From positions 1 through 52,667 of the forward strand of contig CANRFR010000003.1 of NCBI GenBank assembly GCA_947629945.1: a stretch of DNA of 52,667 nucleotides. The letters are read 5' to 3'. This DNA is from an uncultured Clostridia bacterium. GTDB taxonomy: Bacteria; Bacillota; Clostridia; Oscillospirales; Ruminococcaceae. Positions 16,957 through 26,650 of this stretch are shown here, in pieces. The notes under the pieces are model-generated. The model was not told the DNA's origin. It worked only from the letters and a program-made list of their open reading frames with translations, and did not search any database. Within the stretch, counting starts at the first letter, position 1. Each line of letters begins with the position of its first letter. A program made the translations under genes and the position numbers.

Positions 16957-19350
16957 ATGTTCGACCAATTTCGTTTAAAAGATGTGCTTGTTGCGTACAA
17001 GAAGAATTTCGTCTCAAAGCAATGGGGCGATGAAAAGTACAAATGGGAAGCCGTAAAGTGGTTTCAGGACAATTGGGATGTTAACGCTCCGGATTTCGCA
17101 GAAATGCTGAATCGTTCTCTGGATAAGACGTTGAACCTTCTGGCTTCCAATAACAACTTTCCGAAAGGTATGATCGTTGGTTTTGCGAAGTCTGCTCCCG
17201 AAGAGGTCCGGGCCATGTTCATCGCTTTGTTCGATGAGAGTAAGGATGTATTCGAGAGAATGGATACTTTCAAAATGCAGTCGACCGTTCTCTTGGAGAA
17301 ATACGGAAACGGCGCAGCACAGCACTATCAGTATGAGAACGCTATAAGCACATACCTCTGGCTACGTTATCCGGATAAGTACTACATCTATAAATTCGGC
17401 GAGGTAAAAACCGTTGCAAATGAGCTTGAGGCAGACTACCGCTTCAAAAAGGGTGCTTACGCAGACAATATCCGTAATTTTCTGCGACTCTATGATGAAA
17501 TCAGTCTGACCTTAAAAGAGGACACTGAGCTTGTAAATCTGTTTCAGTCACAGTTGACGGATACCTGCTATCCCGATCCTGAGCTGAAGACGCTGACCAT
17601 TGATGTCGGTTTCTACATCAGCAGGTTCTACTCACAGAAAGATGCCGCTCCTGATATCACAAGTTGGTATGGAGCAGAATATGATCCCGGCCTCTCGGTT
17701 GAGGATTGGAGCAAGCTACTGAAGGACGAAACCGTCTTCACGACCGGTGCGCTGGAAATTATGAAGCGCATGAAGGATTATGGCGGTATGGCATCCTGCA
17801 CGCAGCTTGCAGTAAAGTACGGTGAAACAAATAACTTTTACAATTCCGGCTCTGTTGCCTTAGCACGGCGCATATGTGAAGCTACCGGGGTGGATCCTGA
17901 AACAAGAGAGGACGGCTCAACGCAATGGTGGACGATTCTCTACACCGGTAGAAATGCCGGAAAGAATGAAGATGGCAGTTTTATTTGGAAACTTCGGGAT
18001 GAACTCTCCGCTGCCCTTGAACAGGTGGATTTGAGCAATATCGAACTGTATGTTGCTGCCGCCCCAGGCGAGGAAGAATGTGGTTACTGGTGGCTAAATG
18101 CAAATCCGAAAATTTGGAGTTTTTCCAATATTGCCGTTGGTGAAGTGCAGTCCTACACGCTCTACAACGAGAACGGTAACAAACGTCGTATTTTCCAGAA
18201 CTTCCTCGATGCTAAGGCTGGTGATATGATCATCGGTTATGAGTCTAATCCGGTAAAGCAGATTGTTGCCATCGGTCGTGTCAGCGCAGAGCAAGATGGC
18301 GAAAAACTGTTTTTTGAGAAAGTTGAAGGCTTAACATCGCCGATTGATTATTCGACCTTGAGAGGATGCCCAGAACTGGAGCGCATGGAGTATTTCCAGA
18401 ATCCGCAGGGTAGCCTATTCAAACTCACTAGAGGCGAATATGACTTCATCTTAGATATGGTCCGTGAGGAAAATCCGGTTGCTGTGGAGTCTTTCATCGA
18501 TGCATACACAAAGAGTGACTTCCTTGACGAAGTCTACATGACCGAGAAACGCTATGAAAACCTTGTGGCAGTTCTCCGTAATAAGAAGAACATCATTCTG
18601 CAGGGTGCTCCCGGTGTTGGTAAAACCTTTGCTGCAAGGAGGTTGGCATGGTCTATGATGGGAGAAAAGGATGACAGCCGCATAGAGTTCGTCCAATTCC
18701 ACCAGAATTACTCCTATGAGGATTTTATGATGGGCTATAAGCCTGTTGAGAACGGATTTGAACTGAAATACGGCATCTTCTATCGTTTTTGTCAGAAAGC
18801 CGCCAACCAGCCGGATAAGGAGTTTTTCTTTATTGTCGATGAGATTAACCGTGGTAACATGAGCAAGATTTTCGGCGAATTGCTGATGCTGATTGAAAAG
18901 GATTACCGAGGAACTAAGGCAACACTGGCGTACAACGGTCTCTCTTTCTCCGTACCCAAAAATCTGTACATAATCGGCATGATGAACACGGCAGACCGGA
19001 GCCTTGCCATGATTGACTATGCGCTTCGCCGCCGTTTCAGTTTCTTTGAGGTGGAACCCGGCTTCGATTCCGAAGGTTTCATTCATTATCAGAACGGTCT
19101 GAACAACGAAACGCTTAATGAATTGGTGTCCAAGGTAAAAGACCTGAATCGTGAAATTGCCGCAGACAAATCTCTGGGCAAAGGCTTCTGCATCGGCCAC
19201 AGTTATTTCTGCGGAAGAGATGTTTGTACGGATGAATGGCTGCACTCAATCGTCGATTATGATATTCTGCCGATGCTCAGTGAGTATTGGTTTGATGACG
19301 CCAACAAACTTCAGCGTTGGGAGAACATTTTACAGGGTGTGTTTCAATGA
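16957..19350 (+). CDS. mcrB: McrB-family GTPase with EVE-like domain
   Basis: GYWWLNANPKIWSF EVE-like segment; LQGAPGVGKTFAARRLAW; McrB signature MMNTADRSLAMIDYALRRRF. Confidence 0.92.
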   Translation: MFDQFRLKDVLVAYKKNFVSKQWGDEKYKWEAVKWFQDNWDVNAPDFAEMLNRSLDKTLNLLASNNNFPKGMIVGFAKSAPEEVRAMFIALFDESKDVFERMDTFKMQSTVLLEKYGNGAAQHYQYENAISTYLWLRYPDKYYIYKFGEVKTVANELEADYRFKKGAYADNIRNFLRLYDEISLTLKEDTELVNLFQSQLTDTCYPDPELKTLTIDVGFYISRFYSQKDAAPDITSWYGAEYDPGLSVEDWSKLLKDETVFTTGALEIMKRMKDYGGMASCTQLAVKYGETNNFYNSGSVALARRICEATGVDPETREDGSTQWWTILYTGRNAGKNEDGSFIWKLRDELSAALEQVDLSNIELYVAAAPGEEECGYWWLNANPKIWSFSNIAVGEVQSYTLYNENGNKRRIFQNFLDAKAGDMIIGYESNPVKQIVAIGRVSAEQDGEKLFFEKVEGLTSPIDYSTLRGCPELERMEYFQNPQGSLFKLTRGEYDFILDMVREENPVAVESFIDAYTKSDFLDEVYMTEKRYENLVAVLRNKKNIILQGAPGVGKTFAARRLAWSMMGEKDDSRIEFVQFHQNYSYEDFMMGYKPVENGFELKYGIFYRFCQKAANQPDKEFFFIVDEINRGNMSKIFGELLMLIEKDYRGTKATLAYNGLSFSVPKNLYIIGMMNTADRSLAMIDYALRRRFSFFEVEPGFDSEGFIHYQNGLNNETLNELVSKVKDLNREIAADKSLGKGFCIGHSYFCGRDVCTDEWLHSIVDYDILPMLSEYWFDDANKLQRWENILQGVFQ

Positions 19351-20399
19351 TTAAGGACAAGAGCATCTTCATAAAAAACATATATTATATGCTTTCGTTT
19401 GCCTTTACAACACTGAACCAGGGCGGCTATGAGGATGTTGCTACCGAAGAGTTCGAAAATATCCACAATCTTTTCGCTGCAATCCTAGCAAAGGGCATTG
19501 GAAGACAGCTAAAACAAGGACTTTATCGTGAGTATCTGAATCGCAAAGAAACGGTTCCTGTCGTTCGGGGCAAGATTGATATTCCCGGAACGATACAGAA
19601 CCGTTTTGCAAGGAAGCAAGTATTGACCTGTGAATACGATGAGCTTTCCGAAAACAATTTGCTAAACCGTATTCTCAAAACGACCGTTATGCTTTTGCTT
19701 CATCATCCTGGAGTGGATCAAGAGTACAAAAGTGATTTGAAGAAGAAAATGCTTTTCTTTTCGGGCGTTGATACTATCGACCCGAGTGTGATTCACTGGT
19801 CAGCCATTCGATTTCAGCGTAACAACAACACCTACCGTATGCTCATCAGCTTGTGCCAACTTATCATTGAAGGAATGCTGCTGACCACAGACTCCGGCGA
19901 ATATCGGTTAGCGTCTTTCATTGATGAGCAGCGGATGAACCGCCTGTATGAGAAATTCATACTGGAGTATTACGCTAAGGAATGCCCACAGGTAACGGCG
20001 ACAGCATCTCAGATTCCGTGGGCGCTGGATGATGGCATCGGCACAATGCTCCCGGTCATGCAAAGTGATATTACGCTGACTAAGGGTAGTGAGGTTCTAA
20101 TCATTGACGCAAAGTATTATACGCACACCACACAGGCAAAGTACGATGTGCATTCCTTACACTCCGGTAATCTGTACCAAATCTTCACCTATGTTAAAAA
20201 CAAAGATACGGAGTTCGGCTGTGAACCGCATCGGGTATCCGGAATGCTTCTGTACGCAGCGACTGACGAAGCAATCCAGCCGGACAATAGCTATCAGATG
20301 AGCGGTAATAAAATCAGCGTGAAAACGCTGGATTTGAACCGAGATTTTGCGGAAATCGCCGCACAGTTAAATAAGATTGTGGATGACCATTTCGTGTGA
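19347..20399 (+). CDS. mcrC: McrC-family 5-methylcytosine restriction subunit
   Basis: NIYYMLSFAF N-terminus, VRGKIDIPGTI, LIIDAKYY nuclease motif; ATGA overlap with mcrB. Confidence 0.9.
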   Translation: MIKDKSIFIKNIYYMLSFAFTTLNQGGYEDVATEEFENIHNLFAAILAKGIGRQLKQGLYREYLNRKETVPVVRGKIDIPGTIQNRFARKQVLTCEYDELSENNLLNRILKTTVMLLLHHPGVDQEYKSDLKKKMLFFSGVDTIDPSVIHWSAIRFQRNNNTYRMLISLCQLIIEGMLLTTDSGEYRLASFIDEQRMNRLYEKFILEYYAKECPQVTATASQIPWALDDGIGTMLPVMQSDITLTKGSEVLIIDAKYYTHTTQAKYDVHSLHSGNLYQIFTYVKNKDTEFGCEPHRVSGMLLYAATDEAIQPDNSYQMSGNKISVKTLDLNRDFAEIAAQLNKIVDDHFV

Positions 20400-20430
20400 T
20401 GGCAATTTATAAAGAGAAAGGTGAAAATAA

Positions 20431-21309
20431 ATGCTTGGTGCAATAGTTGGCGATATTGTGGGTTCCGTTTATGAGTGGAGCAACATTAAAACTAAAGATT
20501 TCCCACTATTCCAAGACAACTGTTTCTTTACAGATGATACAGTTATGACCTGTGCCGTGGCAGAGGCTGTAATGAACGGCGGCGAAAAAGATGACTTTAT
20601 CAATGTCATGAAGAAGTATGGTAGAATGTATCCTGATTGCGGATATGGCGTTAATTCCAGAGCATGGCTGTTATCTGATGACCGTGAGCCGTATAACAGC
20701 TTTGGCAACGGTTCGGCAATGCGTGTTTCACCATGTGCATGGGTAATGGATTGCGGATTTTGCGCCAGAACCGGAATGTGGCCGTCCAATGGAAGAGCTA
20801 GGGCGAGGCTGTCAGCAGAAGTAACACACAACCACCCGGAGGGTATTAAGGGCGCAATGGCTACCACCGATGCAATTTTTATGAGCCGTTACTACTTTGG
20901 CGGGTACTATGGCGATTATGAAACACCGATTAGTGATAATCCATCAGAGTGCAAAAAGCGCATCAAGGAGCATATTGAAAAGGAATATGGGTACAATTTA
21001 TCCAAAACTCTGAATGAGATTCGCCCTATCTACAGTTTCAACGAAACCTGTCAGGAAACAGTTCCTCAAGCTATTATCTCATTTTTGGAAAGCACGGATT
21101 TTGAGGACGCAATCCGAAACGCTATTTCTATTGGCGGTGACAGCGACACCTTGGCGGCTATCACGGGAAGTATAGCTGAAGCAGCTTATGGCATACCCGA
21201 TTGGATCAAGGAAAAAGCCTATTCCTATTTAGATGAACCGTTGAGAAAGGTTATTAGGCGTTGGAAAAAGTATATTGTTTCACATGATGGAAACTATCAA
21301 ACCAGTTAA
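20431..21309 (+). CDS. ADP-ribosylglycohydrolase (DraG family)
   Basis: LGAIVGDIVGSVYEW, FTDDTVMT, GGDSDTLAAITGSIAEAAYG. Confidence 0.95.
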   Translation: MLGAIVGDIVGSVYEWSNIKTKDFPLFQDNCFFTDDTVMTCAVAEAVMNGGEKDDFINVMKKYGRMYPDCGYGVNSRAWLLSDDREPYNSFGNGSAMRVSPCAWVMDCGFCARTGMWPSNGRARARLSAEVTHNHPEGIKGAMATTDAIFMSRYYFGGYYGDYETPISDNPSECKKRIKEHIEKEYGYNLSKTLNEIRPIYSFNETCQETVPQAIISFLESTDFEDAIRNAISIGGDSDTLAAITGSIAEAAYGIPDWIKEKAYSYLDEPLRKVIRRWKKYIVSHDGNYQTS

Positions 21310-21475
21310 TTATCCTTGAACCTTTTAACGATAGGTAAACCTTTTAACAAAAGGTCTGTGCCGTGTGCATTTTGTATCAAAGTAGGTCGCTACTTTCAAG
21401 ATTATCGCTGGTCGAACACAAGGTACTACGATTTTCGTGTTACCTTATGGGCTTGTACTGGCGTATGAAATAGAG

Positions 21476-21508
21476 CCGAGCGGGGTTTAAGCCGCTCGGC
21501 TTTTTTCT
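21476..21508 (+). terminator. Intrinsic terminator GCCGAGCGG..CCGCTCGGCTTTTTT
   Basis: GC-rich hairpin followed by T run after the defence operon. Confidence 0.85.
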
Positions 21509-21591
21509 TGAAAGCTATTTACAAAATAGGTATAGCGCGTTATAATATATTTGTGTCGAAAATAAGTCATATAGTGTCAACTCCTGAAAAG

Positions 21592-21630
21592 TAAAAGCCG
21601 AGCAAATCTCTATGTTTGCTCGGCTTTTTG
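21592..21630. terminator. Bidirectional terminator AAAAGCCGAGCAAA-N8-TTTGCTCGGCTTTTT
   Basis: Perfect hairpin with A and T tracts on both sides. Confidence 0.8.
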
Positions 21631-21676
21631 TTTATCTTTAATTCAAAAGCGCTTCTATTTCGTGCCACGGTGAGCC

Positions 21677-21737
21677 GTATCGCGATTTTAGCACCTTAGG
21701 CTAAGAATCATACTCTAAAGCGTTAAAACGCGATACG
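21677..21737. repeat. Imperfect palindrome GTATCGCGATTTTA..TTAAAACGCGATAC (copy 1)
   Basis: Inverted terminal segments; related copies near 23283 and 52569. Confidence 0.65.
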
Positions 21738-21752
21738 GAACGAATATGGGAT

Positions 21753-21974
21753 TTATTTAAGCTCTTTAGCAACCGTCTCGCTGTCATAGAAAATAATGTC
21801 GCTCGGCATAACTTCAGTAACTTGTCCGTTATGAATAAACTCCACAATAGCGGTAGCGTACCGAATCACGCCGCCGGAGTGCCCGCCGACCATAGGCGAG
21901 GGCTGTATAATTTCCGATACCCCCGACCACTTGTGAAAAATAGCTTTAACGCCTTTGGCCTGACACAACCGCAT
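21753..21974 (-). CDS. Phage accessory hypothetical protein
   Basis: 73 aa ORF in tightly packed minus operon. Confidence 0.55.
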   Translation of the reverse strand: MRLCQAKGVKAIFHKWSGVSEIIQPSPMVGGHSGGVIRYATAIVEFIHNGQVTEVMPSDIIFYDSETVAKELK

Positions 21975-21975
21975 T

Positions 21976-22206
21976 TTACGATTCTTCCTTACCTAATGTT
22001 TTCATTATAGCGGCGTCGGGAGCTTCCGCTTTTGCAAAAGCCATAAGTCCGCACTTTTTACAGCGAATCATATACAGTCTACACTCGCAGTAATATGTTT
22101 CCAAAACTTCTCCGCAATAAGAACACGGTATATTGCTTTTAACGCACGTAAAGCTTTCTCTGGTTGCGCACCAATAAACTAAGTGCATTGCGTCATCAAG
22201 TGTCAT
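21976..22206 (-). CDS. Zinc-ribbon-like hypothetical protein
   Basis: CSYCGEVLETYYCECRLYMIRCKKCG. Confidence 0.6.
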   Translation of the reverse strand: MTLDDAMHLVYWCATRESFTCVKSNIPCSYCGEVLETYYCECRLYMIRCKKCGLMAFAKAEAPDAAIMKTLGKEES

Positions 22207-22223
22207 AGTTGCTTCTTACCTCC

Positions 22224-22550
22224 TTAAAAGCCTATATCATCAAGGGCGTATTCAATCTCGTTTTGAATATCCTTTTTAGTTATTTCGTATTCCTCCAAGC
22301 AATCGGCTGGGAGAATCCGATTGACAATTACTTGCGTTAAGTATTCCGCGAGTCCGCTTGTGTCATAGCCCTCAACTTTATCGGTTTTCGCAAGTGGCTG
22401 AATCGAGCCGTCACGAAAATGGTGTGCAAGGTTATCTGGTCCGATTATTATTTTACTCCCTTTCGGAATAACCTCTTTTTCTCCCGATATAGCTCTCTCG
22501 ACTTCTATATCTTCTGTTGCCGTGAGTATCGGCCCTATTTTATAAGTCAT
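22224..22550 (-). CDS. Phage accessory hypothetical protein
   Basis: 108 aa ORF. Confidence 0.6.
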   Translation of the reverse strand: MTYKIGPILTATEDIEVERAISGEKEVIPKGSKIIIGPDNLAHHFRDGSIQPLAKTDKVEGYDTSGLAEYLTQVIVNRILPADCLEEYEITKKDIQNEIEYALDDIGF

Positions 22551-22556
22551 TGCCGT

Positions 22557-22760
22557 TTACCTCCCTTCTTCAATTTCGTCATAAGGAATCGTGAAAGAAT
22601 CCGCCTCGGGCGAGAAAATGAGAATATCTTCTTCGCAAATATCCGCCTCACGCACAAGGGTATTTGCGAAATTGATAACGTCCTCGCGGGATTCAAAACG
22701 TTCCCAACCGCCGCTAAAGTCGTGGCTTGCCCAGCAAATTGTCCACATAAAATTTACCAC
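22557..22760 (-). CDS. Phage accessory hypothetical protein
   Basis: 67 aa ORF. Confidence 0.55.
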   Translation of the reverse strand: MVNFMWTICWASHDFSGGWERFESREDVINFANTLVREADICEEDILIFSPEADSFTIPYDEIEEGR

Positions 22761-22960
22761 TCACTTTCATTTTCGTATTCATAGCTGTCTTGCCAATCGC
22801 ACAAGCCCGACCAAGGGCATTCGCGGCAGCGCAAATTCCCGCCTTTGAGGAAACACGTGCAACTTGAATCCTCGTTCAACTCGGTATCTTCCGAGAACGC
22901 CGGCGGCTCAACGGGCGCGTCCTCGTCGATGAAAAAGCCAAAAAACATAGCAACCTCCAA
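22754..22960 (-). CDS. Cys-rich small protein
   Basis: 68 aa, CTCFLKGGNLRCRECPWSGLC. Confidence 0.55.
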   Translation of the reverse strand: MEVAMFFGFFIDEDAPVEPPAFSEDTELNEDSSCTCFLKGGNLRCRECPWSGLCDWQDSYEYENESEW

Positions 22961-23242
22961 TCACTTAAGCCTAGCCCTTATTTTTTCCGCTAAATCCCAA
23001 TTGTTAAGGCTCTTTTCAAGCCGGCCTTTATCGTGAACACGAATAAAAAGCCCGTTATTCTTTTCAACTACGCAAACCGCTATAACCTCAAAGTCAATAA
23101 TATGCCTTAATTTACACCACGGAATATTTTTAACCTTTTGATACGTTTGGGTTGTCGGCATTTTAGCGCTTCCGTCATCAACATTGTAAATTCCTACTAA
23201 TGTATCAGGCGTGAGCGTTTTCAACAAGTCTTTAAGCGTCAT
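22961..23242 (-). CDS. Phage accessory hypothetical protein
   Basis: 93 aa ORF with RBS. Confidence 0.6.
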   Translation of the reverse strand: MTLKDLLKTLTPDTLVGIYNVDDGSAKMPTTQTYQKVKNIPWCKLRHIIDFEVIAVCVVEKNNGLFIRVHDKGRLEKSLNNWDLAEKIRARLK

Positions 23243-23282
23243 TATATCTTCCTTTCCGCCAAAAATCGCGCCAGAACGCGTC

Positions 23283-23342
23283 GTATCGCGATTTTAGGTC
23301 CTAGAGTATAATCTTATACCCTAGGCTCTAAAATCGCGATAC
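23283..23342. repeat. About 60-bp near-perfect palindrome GTATCGCGATTTTAG..CTAAAATCGCGATAC (copy 2)
   Basis: About 29-nt arms with few mismatches, tiny loop; intergenic. Confidence 0.75.
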
Positions 23343-23381
23343 AAAGCGAATCGGACTCGTTTAGGCTTGAATTTTAGCCGT

Positions 23382-24431
23382 TCAATACCATTTCCTGCGT
23401 CTAAGTCTCCTATAAAGCTCCTCGGGCGGCAATTTGAGGTCCTCGGGGCTGAATTCGGGTACGTCGTCCTCAGGGTACTCACGAGGGTCGCCTAAGTTCA
23501 TTTCCTCAAACCGTAAACCCATACCGCGCTCGGTCTCATATTTTTCACAAGGACTATATTCGGCGCGTTTTTGCCGCTTGGGTTTATCCGCCTTTTTATT
23601 TGCGGCGTTAATTCCCATCGCTTCGATTAGCTCGTCAGCGTCAAGCTTCTCGGCTTCCTCGCGTTCAGTATAAAACCAACCGTCTTGAAGGATTCCGTTA
23701 GCCTTAAGCCATTTTCTGCGGTCGTCCGTCGTATTGCCCTCAACTACGCCTAAAGGTTTGCCGTAAGCGGCGGGGAACGAACTATCCGATAAATTAGGCG
23801 CAGTCTCAAGCCAGCGGAATCCGTAACGGCGAAAAAACGACGGGTGAATCAGCGGATAAGATATTTTAAGCGGGTTACTCGGTTGCTGCCAATTTTTAAT
23901 TTGCACTATCGAGAACGCGCGTTCTTTACTCGTACAGAAATTCGTCATTACATTAAGTGCGACGCGGTAACCTTGCAGCTCCAAAGAATAAATCACATTT
24001 AAGATATTTTTTCCCGCTTCAATAAAACGGCTTGTACCGATGTCCCAAGAGCCGCCCATATAGTAAAGAATCGAAATTACTTTTGCTCTTTGCTCAACGC
24101 GCTGAGTAGTTATCATACTGTTAGGCACGCCCGTTATCGCGTTAGGCACGTGCGGCGCGAATCCGACGACGCCCGTCGAGGGAAGAGCCTTAACAGCGCT
24201 TCCCAAATGACGAGTTTTATTATTCGCGGCTTTGAGCTTATCCAAGCCTTCCTTATAACCGACACGGGCGAGCTCGTCCGCTTCGGAATAAGAATTGGTA
24301 TGCGTGAAAGAAAAGCCCTCGCTCTCGCTTGCCAATTCTTTTTCGTTCTCAAATACCGCATTAGGTTTGCGGCTTTTAATTACGTCCAAGTATTGATTCA
24401 GGCTGTCGAATTTTTCAACTACAAGTTTCAT
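23382..24431 (-). CDS. DUF7192-like / degenerate VWA-like phage protein
   Basis: 349 aa; ILYYMGGSWDIGTSRF...LELQGYRVALNV resembles a VWA fold without DxSxS; translationally adjacent to AAA ATPase. Confidence 0.5.
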   Translation of the reverse strand: MKLVVEKFDSLNQYLDVIKSRKPNAVFENEKELASESEGFSFTHTNSYSEADELARVGYKEGLDKLKAANNKTRHLGSAVKALPSTGVVGFAPHVPNAITGVPNSMITTQRVEQRAKVISILYYMGGSWDIGTSRFIEAGKNILNVIYSLELQGYRVALNVMTNFCTSKERAFSIVQIKNWQQPSNPLKISYPLIHPSFFRRYGFRWLETAPNLSDSSFPAAYGKPLGVVEGNTTDDRRKWLKANGILQDGWFYTEREEAEKLDADELIEAMGINAANKKADKPKRQKRAEYSPCEKYETERGMGLRFEEMNLGDPREYPEDDVPEFSPEDLKLPPEELYRRLRRRKWY

Positions 24432-25603
24432 TAGGCCACCAGCTTTCTAAACGCCTCGGCGTAAGTATTCGTACTCGGCAAATTCATATTGCGGCAAATA
24501 ACCTTCATATCGTCCATATCAAGGCTTCTCAGCAAGCACATTTGAAGTGCCTCGCCCGCGTCGAAAATATCCTCTAATTTGTGGAGACGCTCAATTGCGC
24601 GGTAAGAGACAATAAATTTAATTCCCGTCTTGTCGAGAGCCGCGCGGAACGCCCAAACGAATTGAAGGAGATTCTTATTGCCTCCCGCGATAGCTTCCTC
24701 GACTTTTTTTGAGTAGCTGACTTGAATAACGGCGAATCTGTCAAGGCTTGCGGCGTCAAGCTGATAGCGGCCCGTGTACTCAATATCCGCGCCCGTGCCG
24801 AACGTGTTGCCCGCTGCGATTATTCTAAAATCCTCGTGCGCCTCTACGCGGCCCGTAGGAAAATCGAAATAACCGTTCGCGATTGCCGCGTTAAGTATTA
24901 CCAAAACCTCAGGCGTTGACGCGTCAATCTCGTCCAACATAAATAAACCGCCCTCGGTAAACGCCTTATAAAATTGCGTTTCTTGATAGCGACCGTTTGC
25001 GTCGATAAAGCCCGTAAGCTTATACTCTTGCGTAACCGCGTTCGAGAAGTAAAACTCAATACCGAGCGCCTCGGCGACTTGCTTACAAAGAACGTTTTTG
25101 CCGCACCCTGCGGGACCCGTAAGGAAAACGGGAATCTTACAATTTACAAGCTGAAGGACCGTCTCGAATTTCTCGTGCGTGATTCCCGTCACAACGTTCA
25201 CCTTATCGTCAATCGCAACTTCAATTCGCTGCGGCAATTTGCCGTACGTTTCCATTATGAAGTCGTTCACGAGGGGCTTAGCCGCTTCGGCAACGTCCTT
25301 AGCCGCGAGCTTTGCGACCGTATCAACAATCAAGCTGTTGAGCATATCCGCGGGGGTATCGCGCTTTTGAGGGGGCGTCCAATAAAGCTCGGCTTCGGCG
25401 ATAAGCTTTTGCGCCTCGGGAATCAAGCTAGAATCAAGCGGCGCGACGTTTCTCTTAGCCGTTACCGCGCGGAAGTTTTTCGCGGGATTGTATTTGACAC
25501 CGCCCGCAAAAATATACGGCTCGTATTCGCTCGCGGTACTCGCGATTGTAACGGTGACGTGCTCGCCTTGCAGTAAAACAATATCGTAATCCTTCATTTT
25601 CAA
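24431..25603 (-). CDS. MoxR/CbbQ/CobS-like AAA+ ATPase
   Basis: FLTGPAGCGKNVLCKQVAEAL, MLDEIDASTPEVLVILNAAIANGYFDFP, IIAAGNTFGTGADIEYTGRYQLDAASLDRFAV. Confidence 0.88.
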   Translation of the reverse strand: MKMKDYDIVLLQGEHVTVTIASTASEYEPYIFAGGVKYNPAKNFRAVTAKRNVAPLDSSLIPEAQKLIAEAELYWTPPQKRDTPADMLNSLIVDTVAKLAAKDVAEAAKPLVNDFIMETYGKLPQRIEVAIDDKVNVVTGITHEKFETVLQLVNCKIPVFLTGPAGCGKNVLCKQVAEALGIEFYFSNAVTQEYKLTGFIDANGRYQETQFYKAFTEGGLFMLDEIDASTPEVLVILNAAIANGYFDFPTGRVEAHEDFRIIAAGNTFGTGADIEYTGRYQLDAASLDRFAVIQVSYSKKVEEAIAGGNKNLLQFVWAFRAALDKTGIKFIVSYRAIERLHKLEDIFDAGEALQMCLLRSLDMDDMKVICRNMNLPSTNTYAEAFRKLVA

Positions 25604-25646
25604 GTCCTCCTTAAGTATTAGGCTTTATCCGCCTCACAATATTATT

Positions 25647-25707
25647 TTACCGCGTTTAGTAAGATTTGCGAGCCGACAAAACAGCCGAACTTTACTGTTT
25701 TTGGTAA
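25647..25707 (-). promoter_or_regulatory. Regulatory module A: two TTAC-N8-GTAA palindromes 45 bp apart flanking AGCCGA-N6-AGCCGA
   Basis: TTACCGCGTTTAGTAA (25647-25662), TTACTGTTTTTGGTAA (25692-25707); AGCCGA at 25671 and 25683. Confidence 0.7.
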
Positions 25708-25726
25708 CAAATTCCCGTGCGGCTTG

Positions 25727-25978
25727 TCAAGTTGACTCGGATTCGCCGTTAAACCGTTCCATACAAGCCTTTCGATAAGCCTCGTGCTTTGCTTTTAGGC
25801 AATCTTCTCTATGCGTTTGATAATACTTGCGGCCGTATTGCGCCGACTTCTCGGGGTGCTCCGCAAGCCAAGCTCTGTCCTTGAGATATTTCGCCCGCGC
25901 GCGGCACTCGGGCGAGCAATACTTTTTCGCCCGAGAATCCGCGTCAATAATTTTTCCGCAGATTTTACATACCTTCAT
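25727..25978 (-). CDS. Small zinc-finger protein
   Basis: CKICGKIIDADSRAKKYCSPECRARAKY. Confidence 0.65.
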   Translation of the reverse strand: MKVCKICGKIIDADSRAKKYCSPECRARAKYLKDRAWLAEHPEKSAQYGRKYYQTHREDCLKAKHEAYRKACMERFNGESEST

Positions 25979-26004
25979 TTGCGTTCACCTCGATATAAAA
26001 TAAA

Positions 26005-26244
26005 TCAAGCGTTTTCGTCGTCCTCGGTTGATTCTGTTTCAGCCGTTTCCTCGTCGGGCTTAAGTAAATCCTCGGGCGTAACGCCGAGCGCGTCCGCAAG
26101 CTTTTTCGCCGTTCTGAGCATAATGTGCTCGACGTTGATTGTACCCTTTTCGATTTGATAAATCTTTTGATAATTCACGCCCGATAATTTGGCAAGCTGG
26201 TGCAGCGACAAGCCCGCTTCTTTTCTGAATTGTTTAAGTCCCAT
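26005..26244 (-). CDS. XRE-family HTH regulator
   Basis: LKQFRKEAGLSLHQLAKLSGVNYQKIYQIEKGTINVEHIMLRTAKKLADALGVTPEDLL. Confidence 0.88.
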   Translation of the reverse strand: MGLKQFRKEAGLSLHQLAKLSGVNYQKIYQIEKGTINVEHIMLRTAKKLADALGVTPEDLLKPDEETAETESTEDDENA

Positions 26245-26650
26245 TTCTTCTCCTTTCGTGCTCTTCGATTCTGTCGTAAACCTCGTCAAGGTCCGTTACC
26301 TTACCGCTCTCGTCGATAATTACAAGTTTTTCAGAATCGCCGAGTAGCTCGCGGTGGTCGATTCCCGCCGAACGCAGCTCTCTAATCAAGCGAATTATCG
26401 CGGTATCAATATCCGACAATTCTCTTTTCTTGCGGTCGTATTTATCCGTATCGGCGGCGTTTATCATAAACTCGGAATAAACCTCGTTCAGGCTATCGAC
26501 AAAACGCGTTAAACGTTCCTTGCCGAATCCGAATTCACGGCGCAGCGCAATAAGCGTCGCAATTTCCCATATTCTTTTTACCGTGCTTTGCGTTTGCTCA
26601 ATCTGCTTTGCCGCGGGATTTACGAGGCGACGCTTAAAATTGCATTTCAT
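26234..26650 (-). CDS. Phage accessory hypothetical protein
   Basis: 138 aa ORF. Confidence 0.6.
   Translation of the reverse strand: MKCNFKRRLVNPAAKQIEQTQSTVKRIWEIATLIALRREFGFGKERLTRFVDSLNEVYSEFMINAADTDKYDRKKRELSDIDTAIIRLIRELRSAGIDHRELLGDSEKLVIIDESGKVTDLDEVYDRIEEHERRRNGT

Noticed and set aside
24974-25576. 200-aa plus-strand ORF antisense to AAA+ ATPase
   Set aside because: Shadow ORF of a well-defined AAA+ gene
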